Origin: Hamiltosporidium tvaerminnensis
Lineage: Eukaryota > Microsporidia > Dubosqiidae
Length of the DNA stretch: 64,000 nt
Direction: 5' to 3'
NCBI GenBank assembly: GCA_022605425.2
Contig: JAKIMF020000007.1
Span: forward strand, 496,001-560,000
Part shown: positions 35,732 through 47,100 of the stretch, one piece after another
Numbering within the stretch: the first letter of the stretch is position 1
Layout of the letters: each line of letters begins with the position of its first letter
Made by a program: the position numbers and the translations under genes
Notes under the pieces: generated by a model
The model's database searches: none
Told to the model about the DNA's origin: nothing
The model's input: only the letters and a program-made list of their open reading frames with translations

Positions 35732-35734
35732 CCC
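35732..35734 (+). promoter_or_regulatory. CCC start-proximal motif of GPN gene (left arm)
   Basis: The sequence reads TTAGCCCTTTGCTACCATGG; CCC lies 9 nt before the ATG. The same layout is kept in the other arm (56809-56811). Confidence 0.5.
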
Positions 35735-35743
35735 TTTGCTACC

Positions 35744-36514
35744 ATGGGTCAAGCTGTTTTTGTAATGGGACCAGCTGGTTCCGGTAAAACAACATTTTGC
35801 AAGAAACTATACGAACATGGTATTGCGATACATAGAAGTTTCCATTTAATAAATCTTGATCCTGCTCAAATACAAGAAAATACAGTATATTCTGTTGATT
35901 TACGAGATTTTGTGACTGTAGAAGATATAATGGAAAATTATGACTTCGGACCAAATGGTGGTCTGATTGTTGCACTTGAAGAACTATATGATAACATAGA
36001 TGAGTTAGATTTAGAGTCGTTATCAAGTGACTTTTTGATTGTGGACTGTCCTGGTCAGATTGAACTCTTTACACATTCAGATACATTTAAGAATATCGTA
36101 GAACATTTTAAAAAATATTTTACTTGTTGTATTGTATATTTAATTGAGGCTCAGTTTGTATCAGATCCTACAAAATTTATAAGTGGATGTTTTGTAGCTT
36201 TACTATCAATGTGTAGATTTTCATTACCACATTTGAATATAATAAGTAAGTTAGACCAACTCGAAATTTCAAGAGAAATATTAGAAGAATTTTGTCAACT
36301 TAGTGAGAGTATCAAAGATCATATTCAGAAAAAAAAAGGAGAATATAACCAGTTGTGTCTTAAAATGTATGATTTTATTGTAGAAAATAATTTGGTTTCT
36401 TTTTTAGAATTAAATTACGATGAAGAAAATACATTTGATACAATTTTATATTCCATAGATGAGGCTGTTCAATATTTTGATGATGTTGAACCAAAGGATC
36501 ATTCTTATAATTAA
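35744..36514 (+). CDS. GPN-loop GTPase, GPN3-like (left-arm copy)
   Basis: GPN GTPases dimerise and help RNA polymerase subunits assemble and enter the nucleus. The 256-residue protein has the P-loop GPAGSGKTT (9-17), the LDPA switch region (38-41), the defining Gly-Pro-Asn loop FGPNGGL (68-74), the G3 motif DCPGQ (101-105) and the G4 motif SKLD (168-171). MGPAGSGKTT and FISG favour GPN3 over GPN2 (which has FISA), but the divergence leaves GPN2 possible. Length fits the family (about 270-310) with a short C-terminus. The ATG is in a CCATGG context with a CCC motif upstream. The right-arm copy differs at three residues: F33L, E227D and V248A, in left-to-right arm order. Confidence 0.92.
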   Translation: MGQAVFVMGPAGSGKTTFCKKLYEHGIAIHRSFHLINLDPAQIQENTVYSVDLRDFVTVEDIMENYDFGPNGGLIVALEELYDNIDELDLESLSSDFLIVDCPGQIELFTHSDTFKNIVEHFKKYFTCCIVYLIEAQFVSDPTKFISGCFVALLSMCRFSLPHLNIISKLDQLEISREILEEFCQLSESIKDHIQKKKGEYNQLCLKMYDFIVENNLVSFLELNYDEENTFDTILYSIDEAVQYFDDVEPKDHSYN

Positions 36515-36971
36515 GGTATTTATTTCTTCTCTCAAATTCTATTTTTCCAATAATAATATTATTTGTTTGGAATTCTTTTTTAGTAAAAATATTCCATATC
36601 TATTTTAATTTTTCCCATTTGAACATATTTCATATCTATTTTAATTTTTCTCTTTTTTTATTCAAAGATATATTCTAATGTATCATAAATATTGTTCTTC
36701 GTTCACAATATATTTAATGTTAATTATTTAATTATTTCTGTAAAAAATCGAATCACTTTTCTATCTTAACTAAAATACTTATTGAGGGTTTTTAAACAAT
36801 AATAATGTTTTTTCATTGTTTTCAGACTAGGAGTTTATGTATTTGATATTATCGAAGATGCTTCCAAGAAAAACTTTTCGGCTTTTCTTACATTGTCTGC
36901 TCAAATCTTTAGGGTTTTTTTTAGTTGTTTGTATAAATTTTTGTTTTAAATATTTTATAAATATTCCTTAG
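36515..36971. other. Post-GPN spacer and arm boundary
   Basis: The 3' flank of the GPN gene is kept in the other arm up to 36849, where similarity stops abruptly. A near-duplicate phrase, catatctattttaattttt, occurs twice at about 36594-36645. Confidence 0.7.
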
Positions 36972-37388
36972 TACCATATGTTAAAAGACTAGAAATACCC
37001 ATGAATGTAGAGCCATACATTCAGTCTATAGTACTTAAGAAGACGGTCGAAACAATTTCCTTTGATACACGAAGAGGACTTGAGTCAGGACTAAATGCCG
37101 AAGAGACGGGAGAGAGCGTCAACGGGTGTTATTATGAGAGCAGGGATGTATGAGGAACCAAAATCCCCTTTAAAAGAAGTGAAGAGAGATGAATATGGTA
37201 TTAAAACAGAAAATCGGAAAAACAACACATCTCTTATTTCATTAAGAGGAACCACATTTGAGAAACCGACGAAAAAGACACGCAGAGTCGGATTTAGAAG
37301 AAGAAACGATAGTGGTAAAAGAGGTAGAAGAAAACATATAAAAATGGTAAAAATATTTTAACCCAGAATTTTATTAAATAAATTACCA
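36972..37388 (+). pseudogene. Dong/R4 LINE 3' end, 5'-truncated
   Basis: This stretch is homologous to 41000-41410, starting at ttaaaagactagaaataccc and ending acccagaattttattaaata. It covers the last part of the restriction-like endonuclease ORF and the 3' UTR, with frame breaks; the open stretch at 37095-37361 is partly out of frame. Severe 5' truncation is typical of target-primed insertion. It starts only about 120 bp from the inverted-repeat boundary. Confidence 0.75.
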
Positions 37389-37689
37389 TATTTAGTCATC
37401 TATTTAAAATTTTACTGCTGCACGCCAAATTTATAACATATACCCCCTCCTTTAATCGCTCATATTTCTGATATGATATTTTTTGCGTAATATTGTATCC
37501 AGCAGTTTAATACGTGTTTCTTAACTTTTTATGTGATTCGAACTTCTTTAACACTGAAAATAGGTCTCCTTACATAAATAAAAGAGCTTCGTATTTTTTG
37601 TGATTTAAGAAAAAAATACATTTTTTGCAAATTGATTTTCATGTAAAAAAATTACATTTTATATAACACATATAACAATATTGTTTTTA
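37389..37689. other. AT-rich spacer
   Basis: Nothing recognised between the LINE end and the hAT remnant. Confidence 0.5.
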
Positions 37690-39420
37690 TTCATGAAACG
37701 ATAGTTGTTGCTTATTTATTATAGAATTTGTTGAAAAAGGCTCTTTTTTGAAAGAGATACCATAAATCAATAATTGCTTATAGCCATTTCTTGCATTGCG
37801 GTTATATTCAAAGTTATGCCCCCCATCGAATACATTAGCAGGTAGTAGCAATTGTAGGTGTAACTAAAATAATTTTTTTGTCGACTGTCGCAAACTTTCT
37901 AACTGGATAAACAAGAATTTTTGTAATTCCAATTATTCTAATTGCTTCCGAACATTTCACTGTCATGCATTCTAATATGAATGACTTTTTTATACTTATC
38001 CTTCACCGAATTTAGGTTATAAAGAAATGGATTCAATGTCTATCTTTGCGTTTTGGTAATATTTCGTAGAAAAATATTCATTGAATGATTTACTCAAAAA
38101 GTTTAAGCGCACTGCATGTCAAGTCTAAAGTTTTTTTTTGATTTATCACAACAATTCAATCTAACAAGGAAAAGTTTACGAAATTCGCAATTTCGACTTG
38201 GCTTCAGAAATTTCTAGATTTCCAATAAATTTATATGGTTTTTCAATGGCTATTATATTTAAAAAAATCCCAGCAGATATCTTTGTTTCATTCGAACCGT
38301 CTGATATATAGGCTAAATAAATTAATCTCAAAACAACATTTTACGCTCAAAATTTTTTAATAAATGGCAATTTCCCTAGTCAGTAACTGAATTATAGTTT
38401 CCCAATTTAAAAACTCTGCTAAACATGCGTCTTTTTGAACGTGATCGTAGTTCGGGTGATATAAAAGCATAGTATGGGCGGTGACGAATTCATCACACGA
38501 GAAAAATAAAGTTCGATAGTAAGAAGCTCGTTCACATGTATATTTTGCTACATTTATTGATATAATTAGGTTTCGTTTTTAATTTTTTGGCAAATTTTCT
38601 AGGCAAATACATGACGATGTAACATGCAATATGTTATTTTAACTTGTGTTAATTTCCTTTCATGTGTATAAAAACCTCCAATGTTTTTGCCAAACATTTC
38701 CGAGGCCGCATAAGTGAATATATAGACACTTACATGGAATGGTAATTGATATTTTTAAAAAACAAGTGATCAAAAACATCAATTACTCTTGAATTTAACT
38801 CATTTGGCTCACAAAGTAGAAGTTTCATTATAAATTTATTTTTCTTTACATATCAGACAATGCTGTAAGCTTGCTTAAATATACAACATTAGCTGCTGAC
38901 TCATAAAATTGTACACTTGTTTGTCTAAGACTGACTTTAATCTCTTCTATTATCTGCAAGCGGATATCCTTAAAGAGATCTCGAGTTAAAATCGAATTAT
39001 ATCGTGCGATAACGGAATCTGCTTGTGTATATTATGTGCTTCGAAAATAGACACTAGTTGTGGTATTATTAATAAGTAAAGTTCTATTAAGGCATTGGCA
39101 ATCATGTGAGTCTTTTCACTTTTACGCACAAATATGTCACTTGATAAGACGCTCTACCGAGAGATTTTGTATTTCTACAACATAATTTGGAGATAATACC
39201 ACCGAAATAATTTAGAGCCCTTTTTGACTTCAAGAAGTTCATGCTATTTGTATCTTCACACCCATGCATATTGTTAAAATGTCTTAAAAACTTTGATGGG
39301 TTGTGAGTGCGTTTTAAAAATATATTGAACAGAAGATACATTGAGTTGTTGTCTAACATATTTTTTGGTTCTACATATGAATTTATAAGCAGTATATATA
39401 TCGTTTATTAGCGTTTTTTA
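37690..39420 (-). pseudogene. hAT transposase of the animal ZBED5/ZMYM6-like group, decayed
   Basis: The minus strand gives successive blocks across frames: RHFNNMHGCEDTNSMNFLK (intact stretch 39102-39359), LGRASYQVTYLCVKVK, then IPLSHDTI with one change (about 39005), then YVKKNKFIMKLLLCEPNEL (about 38850-38790) and RVIDVFDHLFF, then the region around MRPRKCLAKTLEVF (about 38700). Domesticated and active hAT transposases of the ZBED5/SCAND3/ZMYM6 group carry these words in the same order (SYKVA, IPLSNDTV, ELLLCEPL, C-TDGA-AM-GK). Many stops and frameshifts. It is unlike anything expected in a microsporidian core gene set, so transfer from an animal host is plausible. Confidence 0.7.
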
Positions 39421-40633
39421 CATAGTTGGGTTCTCTATAATCAATTAAATAATTTAAGAATAACAAAAAAACATACATAATATTACTTAAAATTAATCAG
39501 AAAATTAATTGGGTTTGTACTATCAATATCTTCGATCCAAGTCAAAGCTAAATTAAGAATGTATAAATTGGTAATTGATGTTCACAATGGATGTATAAAT
39601 GCGTACATGTATTTGCCGTAAAGAGTTTTCTCAACACAGCTGAAAATACACAATAGTAGAGATATAGAAAGAAAAGGAGTGAGAAAGTTTTCGTGTTTAG
39701 TAATGTTCGGCTTGTTTTGCGTAATGCACCCGAGTAACATTGAGCACAATTGTCTATCAGTGTTTCGATTATCTTAAAGATAACAACAAAATATTATATT
39801 GGTATGTTTTTTTAAGCTTTCGCATATTCGTATTATGTTGCAAAAAAATGACCAAATTTTTGATAAGCTTACTCTTCATTATTAGCCTCTAATACAGCCC
39901 AGGGTTTTGGGCACCTTCAGTCAAGAATCACACATTTAATGAAAAATTTCCCTTCCCAATTTTCATTCTTTTAACAAAAGAACAGCGAACTATATTTTAC
40001 AATCATTTTTATTCTTGTCAAAAAAATTATTTTTCAATTTAAGTTATTTTTGACTGAAGAATACAGTATAGATTTTTAAATATATAAAATATTAGAATCC
40101 TATTGCCAAATAACTCCTTAAAAGAAAATAAATAGTAAATAACATCTCATATAATCCAAACCTATGAATTTTAAAATTATTTTTATATTTCTCTGTTCAA
40201 TGCACTATAACTACCTATATTTATCCTATCTTTTCGAACACTATCAAAATATAATGAAAATCATTAAAACCAGACACATTTCCTTTTTCACAAATCAATT
40301 TTACTTTTAATATCACCATTCTCATTAATACAAGTTTATTAAATATAGTATATTAAATTAACAAAGTTCTTCTCATTATAAATAACCAGTTGTTGTAACC
40401 TCGTAGAAATAAAAACAATTTTACATCTAACAAAAGAACAAAACAAAACCCAAAGAAATGATTAATCTTCCAAAGGCACCACAACCCAATAATTTTTAAA
40501 TGCATCTAACTAAACTTTTATAACATCACCTCACCTGATATGCTCCTTTAAATTTTTTTACGCCTTCATATCAGCCTTTAACCCCCTTTTGACTTATTAA
40601 TATTTAAAAATTTAAATATTATATGACAATGAA
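39421..40633. other. AT-rich intergenic DNA
   Basis: No gene seen. The phrase CCCAGGGTTTTGGGCACC at about 39898 could be a decayed transposon end, but it has no partner. Confidence 0.5.
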
Positions 40634-41412
40634 GTGGTACGATGTATACATTTGCTCTTGTTGAATAAATATAAATTCAAGTCTTCAAAACGAATCAGAA
40701 GCCACTCAGTTCAAGAAATTCTTGATAATGAGTATGCAGAGATAAGAGTGGACACCAGAATAAAAACTGATGTCAAAATTCGAAATAATAGGCCAGATAT
40801 ATTCGTTTTAGACAAGAGACGAAATAAGATTACCCTCATTGAAGTAGGAATCACCTCCCAAGACTCACTTCAAATAGTTGAAACAGAGAAACTTAGGAAG
40901 TATGACCTATTAGCAAATGAGCTGGGCCTTATTTACAAATGTAGTGTAGAGATAATTCCTTATGTGATAACATGGGACGGTATTGTGACAAAATACCATA
41001 AGACTTATCTTAAAAGATTACAAATACCCATAAATGTAGAGGCATACATTCAGTCCATAGTACTTAAGAAAACAGTCGAAATGATTTCCTTCGATCGACG
41101 AAGAGGAATTGAGTCAGGACCAAGTGCCGAAGAGAGCTGGGAGAGAGCGTCATTAAGTGTTATTATAGGAGCTGAGATGCATAAACAGCCAACACCCCCC
41201 TTAAAAGAAGTGAAGAACGAGGAAGATAGTGTTAAACAAGTAAATTCAAAAAATATTTTACCCCTTATTTTAGATGACGTAACCAGACCAGAGGAACCGA
41301 CGATAGACATTAATGATAAGTCGGATGTAGAAAAAGAGAATAAAGTGGTTAAAGTGATGGAAGAAATTAGTTAAACGAGAGAAAATTTGTTAACCCAGAA
41401 TTTTATTAAATA
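40634..41412 (+). pseudogene. Dong/R4 LINE 3' end with intact restriction-like endonuclease domain
   Basis: An uninterrupted 246-codon frame (40634-41374) is the C-terminus of an R4-type retrotransposon polyprotein. It contains RIRSHSVQEILDNEYAEIR, then VDTRIKTDVKI, then the endonuclease core RPDIFVLDKRRNKITLIEVG (P-D...E of the PD-(D/E)xK fold) and TEKLRKYDLLANELG, which supplies the conserved lysine and tyrosine. This domain nicks target DNA for reverse transcription in the family. The reverse-transcriptase part is missing, so the copy is 5'-truncated. The 3' UTR ends acccagaattttattaaata as in the copy at 36972-37388. The preserved frame suggests a recent insertion. Confidence 0.8.
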
Positions 41413-41655
41413 AATTAAATATTATATGTAAATAACATACTACCAATCTCTGTATCATTTATTCAATAATTTTTTAATATCTTTATCTAATTAATTCCTT
41501 TTGTTTCGTTTTCGAATCTATTTCTATCTTCTTCGCTTTTATTCTATTTAAACTTCTATAACATTTTCATTCTCTAAAAAAAACAGTTTCCTTATATAAT
41601 ACCTATTATATCATACATATCTATTGTATCAAAATACATTTATATCACAATATCA
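41413..41655. other. AT-rich spacer
   Basis: No feature recognised. Confidence 0.5.
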
Positions 41656-42392
41656 TGTGGAGTGGATAACCACATAAAAAACTTTCTGCTTGGCAATGAG
41701 TGTGAGAAACTGGTGTAAGGTCATTGTTTGAATTTTTGGTGGGAATACAACCACACTACATCTTCGGTTGTTCCATGGGAGTTGTTATGAAGAGGAGAGG
41801 TCTAAGAGATGGAGAAACTTTTTCTACAAATTTATTTGTAGTTTTTTATGTAACCAGATTGCAGACCGCAGCTGAACATGTAGGTAATTGCCATGTAAAA
41901 GCATAGAAACCTAGCCTTGCTCACTCAAATTAGAAAACATAGCACCCGGGAAATATAAAATAAACAAACCCCTTAAAAAGACAAGGAATACTAAGTAGCA
42001 TGTTATACCTGTTGGTATGAATTGCACTGTCTAGGTGGACCCCATGTAAATCTCTGAAATATATCTTAGCTAGAAGTTTATTGGGTTCAGAAAGTGTAGA
42101 GTAAGTGGGAATGCTGCAAAGTCTTGGGGGAGCCCAGGGGGGGGGCTTCGGCCTTCGATCACACTCCATGCAACGGACATTAACGAACTCCGGGCAACTG
42201 CCTCGCCTAGTAATTAGGTTCTACACACCTGGTCGATGAAATGCTTTGGGACGTAGGTATCGCAGGGGTTACCGATAGAGTGTTGAGATAGCAGTTATTT
42301 ATGTTAAACCTAGAATTGCGTTAATGTCATAAAAACAAATATAACACTTGCCAGTATTTTAAAAAGATGGGATACTTTAAATAAAGTTCTTT
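41656..42392 (+). repeat. 0.73-kb GC-richer repeat, copy 1
   Basis: It starts gtggagtggataaccacata and ends tttaaataaag. It shares almost every base with 42674-43406. Features include a stem GTGG...CCAC at the start, a hairpin around GGCTTCGGCC (about 42140) with a run of nine G before it, and a conserved frame containing TRLQTAAEHVGN. The conserved frame has a TAG in this copy where copy 2 has TGG. No terminal inverted repeats and no target duplication that I can see. It could be a SINE-like element, the 5' leader of a LINE, or a structured RNA gene family. Confidence 0.8.
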
Positions 42393-42673
42393 TATCACAA
42401 TATCTATTGTATCATAATACATCATAATGTATTAGTTATTTCAATACTTATATAAATTGAACTTCTCTTTATTAAGAAAAAAAGTTTTTACTTCCCCAAT
42501 CTAAATAATTCCATTATATTATCCAAAACATAATTATAATTTATATATTTACAAAAGATTATGATAAATTATAAAAAAAGTAATTTAAACTCTTATTTTC
42601 CATTATTTCCTATTATTTACTAGATCATAGTATGCAATAGAAATCTAAATAATTTAATTTTATTTAAAAAACT
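42393..42673. other. AT-rich spacer between repeat copies
   Basis: No feature recognised; the two copies are thus dispersed neighbours and not an exact tandem. Confidence 0.6.
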
Positions 42674-43406
42674 TAGTGGAGGGAGGATAACCACATAAAA
42701 AACTTTCTGCTTGGCAATGAGTGTGTGAAACTGGTGTGAGGTCATTGTTTGGATTTTTGGTGGGAATAAAACCACACTACATCTTCGGTTGTTCAATGAG
42801 AGTTGTTATGAGGAGGAGAGGTCTAAGAAACGGAGAAACTTTTTCTACAAATTTATTTGTAGTTTTTTATGTAACCAGATTGCAGACCGCAGCTGAACAT
42901 GTAGGTAATCGCCATGTAAAAGCATGGAAACCTAGCCTTGCTCACTCGGGTTAGAAGACTTAGCGCCTGGGAGATATAAAAATAAAACCCATTAAAAGCC
43001 GGGAGAGCTAAGTAGCAGGTTATACCTGTTGGTATGACATTGCACTGTCTAGGTGGACCCCATGTAAGTCTCTGAAATATATCTTAGCTAGAAGTTTATT
43101 GGGTTCAGAAAGTGTAGAGTAAGTGGGAATGCTGCATAGTCTTGGGGGAGCCCAGGGAGGGCTTCGGCCTTCGATCACACTCCATGCAACGGACATTAAC
43201 GAACTCCGGGCAACTGCCTCGCCTATTAATTAGGTTCTACACACCTGATAGATGAAAGGCTTTGGGACGTAGGTATCGCAGGGGTTACCGATGGAGTGTT
43301 GGGGTAGCAGTTATTTATGTTAAACCTAGAACTGCGTTAATGTCATAAAAACAAATATAACACTTGCCACTATTTTAAAAAGATGTGATACTTTTAAATA
43401 AAGTTT
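42674..43406 (+). repeat. 0.73-kb GC-richer repeat, copy 2
   Basis: Second copy in the same orientation. Its longest frame (42721-42954) encodes 77 residues with TNLFVVFYVTRLQTAAEHVG and ends SLAHSG. Differences from copy 1 are substitutions and small indels. Both copies end in taaata before AT-rich DNA, which would fit priming of reverse transcription at the 3' end. Confidence 0.8.
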
Positions 43407-43409
43407 AAA

Positions 43410-43815
43410 AAACTTAAAAAGTAAAAAAAATATTTCTATTCTTATTATATACTATGATATATTAAAAGGTATTTTAACAAGACTTATTACAAAATATTAT
43501 TTTATACTAATTTAACACTTAAAAGTAAATATTTGTTTTTCACAAGCAATACTAAATTAAAATAAATAATTAAGAGTATAAACTTAATAAATTAGCAAAT
43601 TATAAGTCAAAACCTTGATAAATTAATTAAATTAAAATAACTAATTAAAAGTATAGACCTTAATAAATATACTTAGTTAACTTAGTAATTAAACGTATAA
43701 ATCTTTATAAATTAACTAAATTAAATTTTTATAATTTAGAACCTTAAACTTGATAAATTAATATTTAAAAGTTCAAACCTTAATAAATTAACTAAATTAA
43801 ATTATTTATATAGTA
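43410..43815. repeat. Degenerate AT-rich tandem repeats
   Basis: Recurring phrases ttaataaattaactaaatta and accttgataaattaa with variable spacing of about 45-65 bp fill this stretch. Noncoding. Confidence 0.6.
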
Positions 43816-43854
43816 AATCTAAAAAAAAAGCATTAATAATAATACTCACTCCCT

Positions 43855-44165
43855 CTCCCTATACTAACCTAACTACTAATATCTGTTCTCATAGTAGAGT
43901 TCCTCTGTCCTATTACTAACGTTATACTTACCCTATACTAACCCCATACCCTCTCTATCACTACCCTCTATCCTCATAAGACAGTTTTGTTGCCCCTGTC
44001 CCTATACTATACCCATACCCTCTCTATCACTACCCCATTACCTCTCTATCACTACCCCTATCCTCATAGTACAGTTCGGTTGCTCCTGTCCCTATACTAA
44101 CCCCATACCCTCTCTATCACTACCCCTATCCTCATAGTACAGTTCTGTTGCCCCTGTCCCTATAC
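43855..44165 (-). repeat. Tandem duplication of the RPC1 3' end
   Basis: A unit of about 60-75 bp is repeated about four times: gtcctatac, taaccccataccctctctat, cactacccctatcctcatag, acagttctgttgcccct. The innermost unit encodes the last residues of RPC1 (ELYYEDRGSDREGMGLV) and its TAG stop; further copies follow beyond the stop. Unequal crossing over can therefore change the C-terminus. Confidence 0.85.
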
Positions 44166-47100
44166 TAATACCCCTCCCCATAATAATAGACTCACTAACA
44201 CCTAAAACAGAATCTACATTTCCATACAAAGCAGCCTCAAACAAATGATCACCCGTTTGTTCAAAAGAAGCCAACATAAGTGTAGAACACTTCATCTTAC
44301 TAATACCAAACCTAGTAATACCTAGAACTTCACCTCTATATGTCATAGTATCTGCTAATAACATAACATGTCTACAATCTATTTTCATACCATGTTTACT
44401 CATCGTATACTCAACTTCATTTATTATTGACTGTCTTGCTCCTTCTATACCTAACACACTCTGTATCTCCATTATATTGTTACTACTTGTTTTTGTACTG
44501 TCTACACCTATACTACCTAATACACCTAATAATCCATTACCTTCTACTAGTAACGTATAATTTATATTTTCTCCTTTATGTAACACCACTCTTTGAACAC
44601 TCTTTAACCCACATATCACTACATTACGAACAGATCTCTTAATATCCTTCATAAAGTAATAATCAGAGATATTATTATTATATGGTGTGTTAGTAAGAGG
44701 GTGTTGTTTATATGGTGTGCTACTAACAGGGTGATAATTAGTAGTACTGTTACTAAGACCCTGTTGTTTATTGGTAGTATAGTTAACACCCTGTTGTTTA
44801 TTAGTACTATAGTTAACACCCCCATAATTACCACTACTGTCATTAACACCCCCTCCTACTTTAACACTATTATACCTTCTACTAATACCCCTTCTTATAC
44901 TCATCACAATAACGCCCCCCTTTATATACACATACTCCTTTCCTACCTTTAACTCCTCACATATTCTATTCTTAATACTAACCATATCAATATCTAAACA
45001 TAATAATTTAATAGTATTTAAATTAACACCTATTTCTATACTTATTTCATATTTACCATATATTTCTTTTATATAGGTACATACATCTTTAAGACATACT
45101 CTTTCTAACCTACCTTTAACACACCTAGCAAGAAGTTCAGGGTTATTATTATGATTAGTGTTAACAGGGTGATGAGTATTATTGGTATTATTAACAGGGT
45201 GTAAGTTATTACTTTTATCATTATCACCCTCCTGTTTACTACTCTTATAACTAACACCCTTTATATTACTATCCTTATCATTATCACCCTCCTGTTTACT
45301 ACTCTTATAACTAACACCCTCTACCATACTACCTCTATTACTAACACCCTCCTGTTTACTACTCTTATAACTAACACCCTCCTGTTTACTACTCTTATAA
45401 CTAACACCCTCTACCATACTACCTCTGTTACTAACACCCTCTACCATACTACTCTTATTACTAACACCCTCTAACATATTCTTACCCTCTTCCCCACTCT
45501 CTTGTTTACTAACACCCCCTTTACTCTCTACCACCCCCTTTATCCTTGTATTAATAATAGGTGTACTTATATTAACAGTAGCATTAATAATCTCTTTAAG
45601 TCTAGGAACACCAAGTGTTATATTCATACTAGCAACACCTGCAAAATGAAAAGTTTTAAGTGTCATCTGTGTACCAGGTTCTCCTATACTTTGACCTGCT
45701 AATGCACCTACAGCAGTACCAGGTTGTATTATACAATCATAATATCTATTAAGTACCCTAGAAGTAAACAAAGCAGCAAAGGTAGTAGTAATAGTGTTAT
45801 TGTTGTTAGTATTGTTATTGTTGTTAGTATTAGTAGTGTTGTTAGTGTTTATGTAACCGTTACTATCACCCTTATAATCATTACCCTTATCACTATCACC
45901 CCTACCCTTACTACCTCTATCCAACCTATTACCCTTACTATCACTGTTACTCTCAACTAGCTTTATATGCTTACCCTTTATAAATATAGTATCTCCTTCT
46001 TTACCCTTTAAAAAGGTATTTATTTTACTAAGAATAGTAGTGTTAGTAATAATATTAGTATTATGTATGTTGTTAGTATTAGTATTAGTATTATGTATGT
46101 TGTTATTGTTACTATATAACCTAATATCATATAACCTATTACTCTCTAACACACTACTCTCTAATACATCACCCTTTACTCCTAACATACTACTCTCTAA
46201 CACACCACCCTCTAATACATCACCCTTTACTCCTAACACACTACTCTCTAACACACCACCCTTTACTCCTAACATACTACTCTCTAATACACCACCCTCT
46301 ACTCCTAATACACCACCCTCTAATACACCACCCTCTAATACACCACCCTCTAATACACCACCCTCTAACACACTACTCTCTAATACACTACCCTCTACTC
46401 CTAACATACTATACTCCCTTATAATCTCCCCCTTTACTTCCCTGTATACCTTTTCTAAGTCAACAACACTACTCTCTTCTTCTACCAAACAAGGATCTAT
46501 ACAATCATCTCCATAAACAAACTGTACTACTTCATTACAAGAATTTCTAACACTATAATCATACTGTACAGATAAATCTTCTAAAGCTTTCATAAGTCTT
46601 CTTTGCATATATCCTGTTTCTGCAGTTTTAACAGCTGTATCTACAAGACCTTCTCTTCCAGAAACAGCATGAAAAAAGAATTCTATAGGATTTAAACCTG
46701 TAAAGAAAGAAGAACTAACAAATCCTTTACTTTGTGGTATAAGAGTCATTGGAGTGAAATGTGGTAAACTTCTTTTATAGAAACCGTTAGGTATACGATT
46801 ACCACTTATTATTTGTTGTCCTACACATGCTATCATCTGAGATACGTTTATTTTTGAACCTTTTGAACCACATGCTTGCATTATAAGAGGTGAATTCTTC
46901 TTGTTAAGTTCTTTTATACAAATGTTACCACATTTTTCTCTTATTTTACTTAAAATGCCAGATATGTTATTTTCAATGAATGTATTGTTATTTGTAATGG
47001 TTGTATTGTTATTAGTGGGTGTGATAGAGGGTGTGTTGGTTGTATTGTTAGTACTGTTATTATCACCCTTATAATTACCACTATTGTTATCACCCTGTTG

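Larger units (their letters stand above)
28543..36849. repeat. Left arm of a large inverted repeat
   Basis: The sequence is the reverse complement of 55694-64000, with paired coordinates summing to about 92543. Paired features are the Sfp1-like pseudogene, a GC-rich islet, a Ginger-type element with nested mariner, a third-integrase-type remnant and the GPN GTPase gene. The inner boundary is sharp at ...tttgatat (36849). The outer boundary cannot be set, because the right arm is cut by the window edge, so the arm is at least 8.3 kb. Differences are scattered substitutions and 1-5 nt indels, roughly a few percent, with lower divergence over the mariner. Confidence 0.95.

Noticed and set aside
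39890-39930. hAT left end at CCCAGGGTTTTGGGCACC
   Set aside because: No inverted partner or 8-bp target duplication found around the hAT remnant.
41724-41906. Real protein gene in the 0.73-kb repeat, copy 1
   Set aside because: The frame has a stop where copy 2 has Trp and ends in different places in the two copies, so coding is not supported.
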